A stretch of DNA of 64,000 nt. Source: Physcomitrium patens (Eukaryota > Streptophyta > Bryopsida > Funariales > Funariaceae). Shown piece after piece: positions 24,783 to 38,171 of the stretch. The translations under genes were made by a program, and so were the position numbers. Where the stretch lies: NCBI RefSeq assembly GCF_000002425.4, contig NC_037269.1, forward strand, positions 14,543,309 through 14,607,308. The letters are read 5' to 3'. Position 1 is the first letter of the stretch. The number at the start of each line of letters is the position of its first letter. The notes below the pieces were generated by a model. The model was given only the letters and a program-made list of their open reading frames with translations. It had not been told where the DNA came from and did not search any database.

Positions 24783-27303
24783 CTAAGCACCAGCTTGTCC
24801 GCCTGAAGGGAAGAGTCGCTTTCGGATCTGAACATGAAGATACACATGGCATCATTGGTACATGCGCTTCAGACTTCCAGCCTTGGATTGAGATGATACA
24901 TAAATTCAACCTACTCATCCTCATTTCAGTAATGAGTAATACGAAGTGAAATTTTTTAAAATTGTGACAAACACTGTATGAAGCTCAAAACCTAATATCA
25001 GTACCCAGTCACTAATATGTCAATTGATCTTGGTTAGAGTTGCAGAAAAAAAGTTGAAAATCATAGCGTAAAAGTGGGCCTACCTCAGGCAGCTGCTGCT
25101 TGAATACAACTTCCAAGCGTGCATCTAGAGTGTTCTCCAATACAATGCGCCCATCCTTGGTAGCCAACACCACTCCTCCTGTACTGTAGTCACGGAACAT
25201 AGAAAACCATGTCAACGGTAAACTAATGACCTCCTAATTTTGTCTAAACAAATACTTTCAACAACAAAACTTCATTCGTTTCCATCTCCTGGCTCAGCAA
25301 GGGAAAGAACCATCGTAATTATGTTGAAGATGGTATTTAGAGTGTTTCAATTGATTACAGGTGAGAGACGCCAGGGTTATCACAGTACAAGCTCTGATCA
25401 AAAACACTCCATTGCATAATATACTTCCACTACTCGAATTTTTAACTCTGAAATATCGTCCTCCGACACTTCCAGGGAAAGTTAAACTTAGAGTTCAAAG
25501 ACAGCATAACAATAAGTGCACTTGAAAGAGAGAATAAATACCAAGATGAACCATGGTTCGATGATCCTGGTGGCCCGGGAAGAAAATGCTCGTCGTCCAC
25601 AAACACCTCTGGCACATCAACATTTAGTTTCTCTGCATACGCCTGTTTCGCTGATTCAATCACTGACTGCACTATCTCGAGGTCTTGCTCACGGCATCGT
25701 AGCTGTGTTGACTGCTCCTTCAGCCTCAACAATCCCTGGACACTCACTCATGACATCTTTTAGCACAGGAATACTCCAGAAAAATTGCGCACAACGGCCA
25801 TCATATAGAACAGAAACACTATGGACTGTTCTTATAAGTTTATTGAGTTGAACTCCACCGAACCGCCAAGCCGAGGAGATTACATACCTGGATAATGAGC
25901 GCTTCCAGAAGTTTGGGGTATTCCTCATTGTCACTGGACCCAACCTTCTGCAGCTGCTTCTCGGCCGCTTCTTTCATCTTGCGAACCAAGTCATCCTGAG
26001 CTTGAAGCAACTTTAGCCGAGAAGCATTCAATTGCGTCGAGTACTCACTGCCCCAAAAATTGAAAACCATAAGTCAGATGTATACTCAGAAACCACTATG
26101 TTATAATTAAGCCCTAAATGAGGAGCTACTTCTTCGAACTAAGTTTCGTAGCATTTCATGAGCAGCGAATAACCTTCTTGATGAATGAGTCAGTTCTTCA
26201 AGGGACGGAAATAGTAATATTAAAATTTCAAAGAGAAACTTCCAATTGCCTGGACACTTCGGAGATCCTGTGGTAACTCTGATATATTCAAAAATCGACC
26301 AAATTCTGAACAAACTTGCAATTGCGGTACAAGAGTATTACATTTTACGGCGGACTTCCACTTGCTTCTCCTTCCGCTCGAACTCCTGTCGAATTTTCTT
26401 CTTTTCAGTTTCCACGATCTGTAGCTTCTCAATGTTGAACTCCTACAAAAAAAATAAAAAATAAAAAATAAATCGTCGGTAAACAAGGATTAGCTCTAAT
26501 AGAATTTGCTTGCCCTACAACAGCTGGCATTCCGGTTGCCCTAGCAGTCGACTCACAATCTAAGGTCATTGCAACTTTCTACAAAGATGTAAGGAATAAT
26601 CTTGTTCTCGATTCTAATAGGTTTTAATACCTAGAGGGAGGAGATCAAATATAATTTAAGCATCTGAATTCAAGACACGATCAAGCAGGAGATCGAATAA
26701 AACGGTCAATTCAAATCCATGTTCCCTACTGCTGAAGAAGAAGCGAGAAAACAGAGATGAAGATACTCTAAGCCGATCATTTGACATCAGAAATAAAACT
26801 GTCACATTCAAATCCTCTACTGCTCACCTTCACACCTTGTCGACTTTGACTATCGAAACAAACTGAGAAACAGAGTCAAAGTGACAACTAATAGAAATAC
26901 AACTTCAAGTGCGAAATCACTCATTTTTCACCATTGAATCGATGCTGACCCATGATTTCATTAAGACAATGAAATAAGAAAGTGCACTTTCCTCTAGTTG
27001 CGAACTGCCATGTGCACGCGATTCTGGTAGACCTATGCGCTGCACTAGTTCAACTCCAAACAGATTGACAATATCAAGTTACAGATATCGTTTACAGACA
27101 AAACCTATAAGATTTTTAACTCGACATTCAGATTCTTCACAATAGAGAAACCCCTCAACAGAATCGCCTGAAACCACAAGGGACATTGTAAAGAACTTCA
27201 CCTCTTCAGCAGATACAGAGATCTCGTTGGCCTTCTCCTCTGCTTCCTGGCGGATGAACTGCACCATCTGCTGGACCTGCTTCGAAACCTCAATGTCGTT
27301 CAT
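24783..27303 (-). CDS. VHA-E: V-type proton ATPase subunit E
   Basis: Six exons read leftward: 27303-27202, 26442-26342, 26047-25888, 25735-25542, 25183-25084, 24827-24783, giving 233 aa, the usual family length. Subunit E pairs with G in the peripheral stalks that hold the V1 catalytic head of the vacuolar/endomembrane proton pump. The N-terminus (MNDIEVSKQVQQMVQFIRQE) and the following Glu/Lys-rich helix are typical. The middle (KEAAEKQLQK, RCREQDLEIV) and the C-terminal globular part (CTGGVVLATKDGRIVLENTL, LFPSGGQAGA) match plant subunits closely. All introns are GT-AG with phases 0, 2, 0, 2 and 0. There is no stop and no missing block, unlike the broken copy 2 kb downstream in the same orientation. 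Confidence 0.94.
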
Positions 27304-28771
27304 CTTGACTTCCCTTCCCTTACAACACCCCGAAACCACGAACGTCTCCCTGAACAAAGTACCGACGCACAATCTCCGAAGACGCGAGCAGTAACACTGC
27401 GAAATCTGCTGACGCAAATCGCAGCAATACTAGAAGGTACCCACAAATCCTGGTCCAGAGCACAACACACCGCAGGAAAATCGCTCGATTGAGAACTCTG
27501 CGGGACACCAGCATGTGGGGCTTGGACTGGATAACAAAACTACCCACATACGATGTTGCAACGGTCTGCAACTTTTTTAGGTTTGTCGAGTGCCGCTCAC
27601 ATTCCCGCGAGACACAGCTTCCTCTGCATCCGCGGTTTCCGGATCCACAATCAGAGCTACCTTTCGAGTTCCCGGTGGTTCCCCTGGCCCACGATGAGTT
27701 CCCAATGCGCCTCGAACTTGGCGGGCGTGCCTCTCACGACCAGGGCCACTGTTGCGCTTCGACATGTCGCGGTGGATGTCATTCAATCTAGCCAGTTTCA
27801 GCGAATTTATCAGAGAATAAAGTACAATTGCTTCTTGCCTCTCGGTGTTTGATACATGTAAGGGTTGACTTAACTAGTTTTTCAACAGGTTCCCGGTCGA
27901 TGGATCTGTCCAGTGTGAAGAAATGGGTTGCTGAGATGATGTAAGTGAATAATGCTGTGGAGTTCGGAGACTTGGCAGTGGGAAGTGTCCACAACTGGCA
28001 CGGCGATTTAGTGTGTCGATGAGTTAGTTTCATTACAATATCTAGCAAAGAGTACCCAAATAGGCCTGGTTTGCAGTTTATAGAAATGGAAGTGGTAACC
28101 TGTAAACAATTTCAAAAGTAGGACACACACAGTTGAGACTTTGGAGTGGTAGGCCAACAGAAAGAAGTGTTTTCCAATCCGATTTCAAAGGGCTAATCCA
28201 GGAGCTGCTAAAAAAATTGCATTAATGGCCAATTGGGTAGAGTACTTATAAGCAAGAGCTTACAAAAATTGCTTCGGGTGCCCTTGCCACCATCACTAGC
28301 GTCCGTCTAAAATTCTCACTTAATTGCAGGAAGACGAGCATCACTATCCTCTGAAATAATTATACCTAAGATACTTACTAATAAGCAACTGCACAACAAC
28401 GATGTTATTGTAATGCGTCGGACACATCATCAGCGTTGAGAATTGTTCATGTCATATATGTGAAGACTGCCGCCAAAGTTCCTTCCACCTCCCTCACAGC
28501 TCCACTTGCTCCAGTAGACTCATATCGAATGAGTAAATAAGGATGTCAAGGCTAATGTACAAGTTCAGCAATTGCATATTCCTTTCTGATTACCGGAGGT
28601 ACGTAAACGATAACGTCAGTGTTAATAGATTAATACTCCATGGTGATAAACGCCGACGAGTAAGAAAATGCTGGAGAATGGCAGCAGTGAAATGCATCAC
28701 GAATCGTAGAAACAGGATTTGGTCCGTTAGATACTGGCAGGGTAGAAATGATAGCGCCCCTAACCAAAAGT
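27304..28771. other. Spacer between V-ATPase E start and CSLD end
   Basis: It contains the V-ATPase E promoter and the CSLD 3' UTR. A GC-rich patch at 27577-27790 carries a 69-codon minus frame rich in Arg and Gly that I cannot assign. It lies within 500 bp upstream of the V-ATPase E ATG and may simply be 5' UTR or promoter. Otherwise I see nothing. Confidence 0.5.
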
Positions 28772-31700
28772 CTATGGAAACGTGAAGCCACCACCGCCCA
28801 CTGCCGCTCCACCATCTTGGGGAGAGATGTACACCCAAAGGAGAGAGATAATGACAGACAGCAGACCCGCCCAGACGTAGATGATGGTCGGCGTCTTCCC
28901 ACCCTTACCCATAAGACCCTTGAAGAAGGGGTACAAATGCATGAGCACCCAGAGGGAAAAGAAGACTCCTCCCAAGAGCTTGCTCCATTCAGGGTTGGTA
29001 GAATAGATGGTGCGGGAGACTCCGACGGCGATGGCAACAATGTTGGTTATGCCAATGGTGATTGGGGGAATGAAGAGAGAAGTCCACTTCACGATGTACA
29101 GATCGGCATAAATATCGTCTTCATCATCTCCAGCTGATTTCGATGTGAGAGTGAAAGAAATCTCGACTCCAGCCATGACCTTGAGAATACCCTGAAAGAC
29201 GGCAGCCAAATGCGCACTGGTACCTCCAATAACCCAGAACTGCTCATTTCTCCACCACTCCTCCAGACTGATTCCAGACCATTTCACTTCGAGCACAGCG
29301 AGCGAGCACAGACTGATGGTGATGGTAAGTAGGTAGATCAAGAAAGCGAGATTCAAGTTCTGCACAATGAATTGGCCAGTGTAGAGAGAGAGAGCGGGAA
29401 GGAAGCAGTAAACCAGAAGGAAGATGGAGGTAAACGGATAAATGCCGACATTAAGGTATGCAATACGCTGCAAGAACTTGAGGCGGGAGCTAGCAAGAAG
29501 GGCATTGTTCCGGGAGAAGAAAATTTCAACGGATCCGGTAGCCCACCGAAGCACCTGAAAAATTCAAACGCGTTAGATCTGGCTTCAAAATTCGGCAAGA
29601 AGATATAGAACAGCTTGCTGTCACACAGTCGTTATCTTTCTACAGCATATAATTCCGACGTGGGCATGCTACTTACTTGATGAAGACGATCTGTAAGATT
29701 GATTGGAGCAGTTCCTCGAAAAGCATCGCGCTTGGTGACACAGTAAATGGAACGCCAACCACGATTGTGCATACGGAAACCAGTAACTACATCCTCTGTC
29801 ACGGACCCATAAATCCATCCCACACGCCCTCCCCATTCGGTTTTATCCTCATAAAAGCACGACACCACGTTGATAGCCTCAGCGACTGTGGAAGCATCCA
29901 GTGGCTCACGGGGGATTGTAAGCGCCCCCGCAGGACGACCATTGTGTACGCCCTTGTCTGCCAGAGGTCGCCCTTGAAACTCTGCAACCGGAATCGAGGC
30001 GGCGAACACGGCTGAACTACCATAACGCTTGGGTAGCATAGAGGCCTCAATCTCGTCGTCATCATCGCTCGTAGTGTGATCAGTAAGCCCTGCGACCTCG
30101 GACTCTCGTTGCTTGGTCTTCGTCTTCTTCATCTTCGGCTTCTTCGGCGCGCAGCAGAAGCAACAGATTTGAAAGCAGCACCCGTGGTCTCTGATCCTTG
30201 GGGGATCGAAACCATAGAGCGCGATTCTCCTGAATACACATCCGGTTCCGACGTACACTGGTCCCTGCAAACCATCCAGGGCTCTCATGTTGACGTCAAA
30301 AAACACAGTGTTGTGATTGGCATATCGATCGTTGGGGTCAACACCTTCGAAACGTTGGGGAAATTGAACGTAAGCGAGACGATCCCCGCCCTTGTCCATG
30401 AAGAAACACATAGCTTCTCGAATGGCGAGAGAATTGAAAATGTAGTGGTCACAATCCAGATTGAGAATAAAGGGACCGTTGGACATGACGGCACTTGTGC
30501 GGACGAGTGCGTTCATGGCTCCTGCCTTCTTATTGTGATCATAACCCGGACGCTTCTCACGAGACATGTACACGAGCATAGGTAAACGAATGTCGACGTC
30601 CGTGGTATCGATAATATTTTCCTCGTCACTGCTGCCCATCAGGGGCTCAGCTGTAGGAGGGGCAAGCATCACCTGGATGATGCCAGCGTGATCACCTCGT
30701 CCATGTTCCTTCCCGGAGTGCGTCCAAGTTCCAGGCCAGTGTGTACCATCGGCCATCCAAGTAGCCTTGGGAATGTTGAGGGGCTCTGAAGGATCACCTC
30801 CAGACTCCATCTGGTGACGCTTGGCACGGATTTCTTCGTGAGCATTGTACGCATCGGAACGACGACGGATGGAGTCAGGCAATCCATTCACACGGACCTT
30901 GAACTCGTCGTACTCTCGCTTGACCTTGCGGCGATCCTTAACGAAATCGGAACGGACTTTGTTCTTTGTAGGGTCTCCTTTCAAGAGAAAATAGGTTTCC
31001 GGATTTCGAGGCTCGATCTTGTGCTTCCGACAGAAAGGAATCCATACGCGTGCAAAACTTGCAGCCTCAGCTAGAGCTTCAAACGACAAGAGCGCACCAC
31101 CATCGTCGGAAAGATAACACGCGAGCTTCTCTAAAGGATACTCGGATGCCAAAATCGACAGAATCGTGTTTGCGGTTGTAAGAGGAGGTTCCTTTTCGGG
31201 GTCAGCTGTGGAGACGAAGATGTCCACGCCGGGTAGGTCAGACCTACCGCTGGGGTTATCAGGCGACGGCATATCAAATTTCTCCTTCAAAACCGATAAA
31301 TCTGTTAATCGATTGATTGGGCACAGTTTCGGCAACTGATCTAGAATCCAGGAGAAAGCGAACCAAATCTCGCATACCACAGACATTCCCCATAGCCACA
31401 GGGCATCAGGATTTGGATGCTGCACACGCCACATGAGGAACAGAGCCAGGACGACCATGCGAATTGCGACGATCAATCTGCATAGACATATTGCGTTAGA
31501 GATCCAAGCTCCCCCACAGCTTCATTCCTTGAATCTGAATGATCATGTTACAACGATCTGATCGGAAACAATGTCTGTGCTACGGTGCACGCAGACAATG
31601 AAGCAGAGCACAAACCTGTAGGGACTGAGAATGCCTGTTGAAATGCTGACTTTCCGAGTGAGCGGGCGCCGCACTTTGTCATTAAATTCTGGCAAGGTGC

Positions 31701-32541
31701 CCAGATTCGGTGGTCCTTGACCGCCGCCACCATCGTAGCCATCCTCACCTGGCCACACGGCATTGCCGTAACCGTAAGTTCCTTTTGTCTGATAGAGCCA
31801 GCGAGCATGGTCGAAATCTGCAGATGAGCCATTGCTCATCATGCCGGGCTTTGTCTTGAGAAGTGAGAGACGACGTTCCAATCTAGAACTGTCGTCACTG
31901 GGTGGTGGTAACGCACGCATGTCATTCTCAGATGTGTTCTGAGAGAACGGCTCGTCAGACACGGTGTAGTCGTCCTTGCAACCGGGACACTTGCCAGATC
32001 CGTTCAGGGCATCAATGTAACAGTCCCGACAGATCTTGAAGTGGCAATCACAAGGAGTCATGTCTTCCCCCCGCTCGTCGCGCATTGCCTTGCCGTCACA
32101 GTTGATGACTGAGCAAGTCGGACCGCGTACGGCCCCTAGCTGCGGATGGTTCCCCTGATCTTCCATCATCTTTTCCATGGTGTGTCCCCGCGTCTGATTC
32201 GAAAAACCACCGGTGAAAATCGTGCTAGACACAAACTGCTGCTGAGCCTTTCCGGGAATAACACGATCCCCCGCCATAGGATGATCCGGTGTGGCGGGGA
32301 TCTGGACAGTGTACAGGTAGTCAGATCCCAATTCACTGTCTGTAACGCCTCCCATCTCACTCATGTCACGCGAAAGATTGTTGAATCTCCCGCTGGATGT
32401 TCTCCTCGCATGGTGGAGTGAGGGCCCGCTGTTTGAACTATGGCTATCCGGATTGGATCGACCACCCATTTGGGCGCCGCGTGATTGTCCAGCGTTTCGA
32501 AATCCTAGTCCTCCTGTTGCAGCAGACCTTGGCGAAGCCAT
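28772..32541 (-). CDS. CSLD: Cellulose synthase-like D protein (GT2)
   Basis: Three exons read leftward: 32541-31616, 31477-29677, 29554-28772, giving 1169 aa, normal for CSLD. Family knowledge: CSLD proteins are processive GT2 beta-glycan synthases needed for tip-growing cells and cell plates. The N-terminal zinc domain has paired cysteines between 143 and 188. Two membrane helices follow (about 310-360). The catalytic loop has the first aspartates in SDDGG (433-434), DCD at 650-652, TED at 869-871 and QVLRW at 909-913. The QVLRW motif is split by intron 2 between Q and V. The C-terminal exon encodes the remaining transmembrane helices and the glycine-rich end GGGGFTFP. The insert with [14 protein letters not shown] followed by a Lys-rich and Asp-rich stretch (about 742-785) is typical of the D clade. 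The start is ATG 32541 in a strong context (gccATGG). A longer frame upstream opens only at GTG. Confidence 0.95.
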
Positions 32542-34140
32542 GGCTGCAAATCTTCGCACTTCGATCACTTGTCAAACATAGATGAGGGCCTGGATCCGAA
32601 TTTCCAGGGTATAGCTCAATGCCCAAATTTGAGTTCAAACTTCCCGAATGTCAGCTGCCGCAATGATCATTTCCAGAAACTACTTTAGAATCCCTGCGAA
32701 ATTCCAAATCAGATACTAACGGTTTTAGTATGAGAAGGAGTGCATTTCTCTGTCTCCCATTCTCGAACTGAGATGGAGGTGCATTGATTCCAAATCATAA
32801 CCAATCAAGAGGTGCAGAACGCGGCTATCAAATGCCAGTTCCAGAGAAGTTTGGACCTAGAACAATATCGACTCAAGTAATAAACCTTCATCCAAGCCTT
32901 TTCCTAGTTCTAGGGGAGCGTAGTAGCTAGTACTCTGGCCAACACCTCTTCTTCGCTAGGAGCCAATGTTTCAGAAACAGGCATGTTACTGACTCCATAA
33001 CCCGCGAACATCATGCCCGTTTCCCGTCTCAACTCAGGAGGTTTCGGATCTTACGTAGCAACTACTATCAGCTGCTTCCCACATTACGTACTATTTCGCG
33101 ATCGAATGCGATTTCTATCTCAGAACAAAGAAATGCGATTCAAAAACATGAAGCCAGATCTAGAACCATGTCTCACTCACCTGGAGGCGGCAACCACCTT
33201 CGCCAAGCCAAGTCTCAACGTCCCAGGCCGAGGACTTGCTGGTAAGGAGAGCTCGTCTGGTTCACCACACGACACACACAAGAAGAGTAACTGAAGTCGG
33301 GCTGTTCATCACATCACAATTGAACCACCCCTAGAGCCCAGCCTCTGTTCCCCGCCCTTCTCCAATTACTGGTACCAAGCGGACGGACTAGAATAGGTGA
33401 TTACTCATTCTCTGCATCTGCGCACCCAAGTAAACGCCTAGCTCCTCGTCACACCGCCTGACTACGCAGTGGCGGTCAGGCTTGAGTTCATCAATCGCGC
33501 TAAATACCAGCTGTAAAGAGTCAACGTGGTGGAAGATGTGCAACGAATCCCCTCTATTAAAGGCTCAATGCGAATCTGAACGACGGGACAATTTGGTAAA
33601 ATATTCAGGAACTTGCCACAACACGCATCTTAAATGGTCCTCTTGGCGATGAAATGGCATGGCTTGGGTTTCACTCGGGAGATATCAATATCGGGCGACG
33701 GATCTGGGCGAGACACCAGATCCGGGTTCTAAGTTGGGATCTGGGCCCCATCCTACGGTGTGGGTGCCGAGCTCAGGACGGGTCCAGTTTCAACCTGCAT
33801 TGACAGCCAAAACCAAATGCAGACTAATCGATCGTAATTCAGACGAATCTAGCATCGTAAGTGACTGGACGGATATGTTAACCTTTTTTCAAGGTTGCAA
33901 GTTACAGTCCGAGTTTGGTCAATCTGTGTCTAGATCTGAACGTCTCGGCGATGTGGTGCTGCTGCCTCGGTGACGCCGTTCTGCTTTTCATCGAGCTCTT
34001 GTCCACCATGGATTTTGTCACCCACATTCCTCTTCTCGGTGGTTCTGTTTTCGATCAATGGATTAGCCGCACCGGCCCACAGTTAATGAATTCCATGGGG
34101 AAGTGGGGCTTTTTTGTCCCATTGAATAGCTTGTGAATCA
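32542..34140. other. CSLD upstream region and right end of the gene-rich compartment
   Basis: It should hold the CSLD 5' UTR and promoter. On the plus strand an open frame at 33659-33973 and a 43-codon one at about 34008-34136 have genic composition. The latter ends GKWGFFVPLNSL and could be a first exon cut off by the repeats, but I recognise neither. Confidence 0.4.
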
Positions 34141-36084
34141 GATTCAGTTCTGCCAATGGCATCCCAAATAAATGTTCACATTCAATTAATGTAGTATAAT
34201 TTTAGTATGGCTGGGATAACTCGAGGAACTTCCTGGCATCCACGACTTACTCAATTTGAAATTTGATTTTCATTCTGTTCTATTCCAGTGCATGACTTGG
34301 ATAGTATCATTAATTGTTTAAAAACCTAACTTTTTCAGGGAAGTCTTCGTTCCTGTGTGCGCATGGTCGTTTGAGAATGTTCCATTTAGTCTTGTGCAAC
34401 TTGAGCCTACTTTTGAATGCCTGCAGTTAGATTTGCCTCCAAACAAGTATTCTCAACAATATTGGGTCTGTATCACACAGTAGTCCATACATGCTGTAAA
34501 GTTCTGAGAATTGTTTTCTAAAGGAAAACTCAATTTTGTTTGACACAGTTTGGTATCCCGAATTTCATGATTGTCTTCAAATATATTCTATTTTTATAAT
34601 TTATACTTTACAAATTGAATCACATTTTCCACTGATCTAAGTAACTCCAGATGGATTACTTAATGGGTTGTCATGTTTAACAAGAGGGTGTGCAAATTTC
34701 TTGAAAAAGACTATCGATTAATATTTTAGGTTTGTCTACAAATTTTTTGATACAATATCAAAAGTTATGACACTTTATTTTTCAAAACTGTGTTTAGTTG
34801 AAGAAAAAGTCGTTTTAAAATAATAATTAAAACTGTTAGTGAAGTATTCTATTAAATCTAATAAATTTTCAATAAATTGCAATATCTTAATAAGCAATTT
34901 AATTATTTTTGAAAGAAATTATTGAAACTAAACATTATTTTATGAAAAATTTTGTATCCTTTTAAAATGCACTTAAAACATAATCATTAAAATTTATTAA
35001 TATTTGCAATGATAATATATTATTATAATTTTAAAATATATATAATAAACAAACCATCAGTTTTATAATTTAAAGTTAATTTAATTCTAAGTTTATTTAA
35101 TTATATTTAAATTTTGTATTCAAGTAATAAAAAAATAAGCATCATGTTCATAATCAACATTATATTTTTAAGCTTTTGATTAACATTATAAAGTCAAAAT
35201 ATAAATTAGTACTAATTATATTTAAATTTTGTATTATATATATTTATATTATTTTAAAAATTAAATGTAAATAAAAATAAATAAAGATGGTTATATTTAT
35301 TATAGACATCTAACAAGAAGATTTTAGAAATAGCTTTAGAATATTCTTTTAGATTCTAAAAGATTCCAAAATATTATCAAAATATTCTTAGAAGGTTCTT
35401 AGAATATTTTAGTAAATTCTAAAAAGTTCTAAAAGGATTAAGGAAGTTGTTTGGGAAGCTTCTTAAGATTGCTTCATCTTCAAGTAATATAGAAATTTCT
35501 TGAGGAGCTTCCTAAAGTCGCTTCATCTTTAAGCAATATAGAAACTTCTTGAGAAGCTTTCTAATATCTAGTATATATTGGAATTGAGGTTGATGGGATC
35601 CTCAATCTTGATAATATATCTTTTGGAACTCTAGTTCACCTTTCTTGGTATTAATTTTGTACTTATTTAGTTTAATCAAGTTATTATTAGCTTTCTTATT
35701 AAAAGTCCTCAATTTAACTTCTCTTGTAATCTCTTATATAGTATATCTATGATAATATCTTCTTTGTTAATATAACAATTAATTTTTATAAATAAAAATT
35801 AAATTTAAAAATACTATTATATATACTATGTATTATAAAATCTTTTTGTAATAATTCTAAAATCTAAGAAGTTATTATAGAAATATTTTACAACTTAGAT
35901 ATATGTTCTACAAACTTTGAAAATCTTATGAAGTTTCTATATACTCTTTCTAAAAAGTTGTATATATAAAAGTAAAACCATTATTTTTTTTAATTATTTT
36001 GAATTTTTTTCTTATATTATAATTATTAAATTCCAAAGACATGAATAAAAAGTAAAAAATAAAATAAAGTAAAATTATATCACT

Positions 36085-36123
<39 letters not shown>

Positions 36124-36226
36124 TATATAATAGATGTAAGATAAATTAAAATTAAAATAGATATTTTTAATTATAAAGAATTTAGAGATTCTTAAACAAA
36201 AGCTAGAATATTAATAATTGATTGAT
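34141..36226. other. AT-rich sequence at the edge of the repeat compartment
   Basis: No gene is visible. Composition drops to very AT-rich from about 34560. A probable LTR lies at 35288-35777 (listed separately) and a TA microsatellite at about 36090-36122. The segment just left of 36227 may be the decayed start of the old plus-strand LTR, but the alignment is weak. Confidence 0.5.
35288..35777 (+). repeat. Probable solo LTR of another family
   Basis: It opens TGGTTATAT and closes ATATAACA, a TG...CA pair with matching inverted ends. It has a TATATATTGG promoter-like motif near 35574 and an imperfect 45-bp direct repeat (gcttcatcttcaagtaatat, gcttcatctttaagcaatat). It is dense in TTC and GAA triplets. 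I see no target-site duplication, so the limits are tentative. Confidence 0.45.
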
Positions 36227-36772
36227 TTTCAAAGACAAGAACTAGAAGAAGATGCATAAACCTGAAAAGTTTGTGTTAAAAGAAAAGTGACAAAATAGTA
36301 ATAAAGTAGTATGTATATTAAAAAAAAATTGGAATGCTATTGCCAAAAGATAAAAAAACTAGAGATTCTTAAAACTAGACTAGAAGCAAGAAAAGAGTTG
36401 ACAAGAGTGAAGAGGGTTTCACTATTGCTTTTATATATACTATCTAACTAGGAGCTATATGGCAATGTTCTATAGGACCTCTAATAAGTGTTGACTTTGC
36501 AAGATACATGCTTTAGCTTATAAGGAAAGTTTTCTATATGTGGGCCACATAATTAGCTTATTTTCCAAGCTATCAATATGTGTGGTACATGGCCAACTTG
36601 TTGACCATGTTTTTAATCTAAAAAATCAATTATAGATACCTATAAAATCAAAGAAATATCTATAAAGCTTCTAAGAAGCTTCTATAGAAGATATTAGAAA
36701 ATTAATCTATTTTTATTTACTTTTATCTAATTATATAGATAATTATTGGTTTACATATATATTTTTGTGATA
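36227..36772 (-). repeat. Solo chromovirus LTR with 5-bp target duplication
   Basis: The reverse complement of the family LTR, 546 bp, with the GAAGCTTC-type palindromes and TATA motif in reverse. It is flanked by TTGAT on both sides (36222-36226 and 36773-36777). It inserted into the 5' LTR of the old plus-strand element. Confidence 0.85.
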
Positions 36773-37110
36773 TTGATAGGTTATAGACTTTGCCAATAAG
36801 TTTGTTATGTATTGCACATGTGAATAACTTGTGGTATAAGCTAGCAAGATGGCACTCATATAAAAAACTTTCTTTATAGTTAAAACACATGTTGAAGGTC
36901 ATATAGAATATTGCCACATAGCTCCTAGTTAGATAGTATATATGGAAGTAAGAATAAAGCTTTCTTTACTCTTATCAATATCTTTTTAGTCCTTGATCTT
37001 ATATTAAGTCTTTTCAGTCTTATTGTTTCTAAGCAATAGCTATTCCAATTTCATTACAATATTAGTTTTGAATAAATGCATATTCTTTCTAAGTGATATA
37101 AGAATATATT

Positions 37111-37146
<36 letters not shown>

Positions 37147-37196
37147 CTTTTTCTTTTTCTTTTCTTTTCTTTTCTTTGAGATTCATGTCCTTGATA
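36773..37196 (+). repeat. Remnant 5' LTR of the old plus-strand chromovirus
   Basis: It matches the second three quarters of the family LTR, from the ttggtcaacaag-like part through the TATA motif to TCCTTGATA. The first part was displaced by the solo LTR to its left and is too decayed to trace with confidence. A long poly-T and CTTTT tract (about 37116-37178) expanded inside it. Confidence 0.75.
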
Positions 37197-38123
37197 GTTT
37201 AATAAGAGCACTAACTCATTGTTTTTGTTTTGTTTTTAGAAATGAGTAGATTATGCCACTTCTATTGTTATATTTTGAAGGTTGTAAATTATCCACATTT
37301 GAATAAATATTTATTTTTCTATTACAAATTTTTTTTCTTTAAAGAGAGAAGATTATCTTTCTTTGTAGAAATTTTTATTTGATATTAGAAATTATAGATT
37401 AGCTTCCTCTAATTTGACTTATGAATTTTTTTGAGTTATCTATAGAAGAAAAAATTATAGATACTATTTTTGATGGCAGTGAAAATATATTTATAATTAT
37501 TGCAAATCTTCATGTTCTCATCAATATTCTTAAGGTAGAAATTTTATGTATTTTTAATGTAAATTATAAAGATACTATTTTTACTTCTATGAAAGTAATC
37601 AATAATAAAATTTTAAGACTATGCCAAAAATTATATAATTAAGAAAATCAAGTAGATTAAGTTTATAATCAAATTCAAAAAGCCTTATTACTATAAGTAT
37701 AAAAGAAGCATGGAGAAGTATGTTGAAGAAGTTTGATTGAACAAGAAGAAAGTTTTAAGGATTTCTAAAACAAGTAAAGCTCAATTTAAGATTGTTAAAA
37801 AGAATGATTTGATTGGAGAGATACAAGTCAAGTCATGACGATAGCTTTTAAGTTTTTGGAAGCTTATTCATCTAAACCAAAGCCTATGCAAATTAACAAA
37901 ATATGTTTTAAATCTCTTATTGAATAAGAAAAGAATCGACATTGTAAAGGAGGTTTATGCCTATATTATAGAAAATCCAAATACATTGCTTAGTATTATC
38001 CAAAGAAGCAACATAACCACAAAATGAAAAATGTGGTTGCCAAAGATGACATTGTGTCAAAAAATAAGTTTTTTCAGCTATAATAGGAACTATAGAGTTG
38101 GAATCTTATGCAACACCTAATAA

Positions 38124-38171
<48 letters not shown>

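Noticed and set aside
32542-32568. A nine-codon N-terminal extension of CSLD
   Set aside because: The frame opens only at GTG. ATG at 32541 is in strong context and fits other CSLD N-termini.
29677-32585. Several plus-strand frames of 60-170 codons within CSLD
   Set aside because: Antisense shadows of the long CSLD exons, with no independent similarity.
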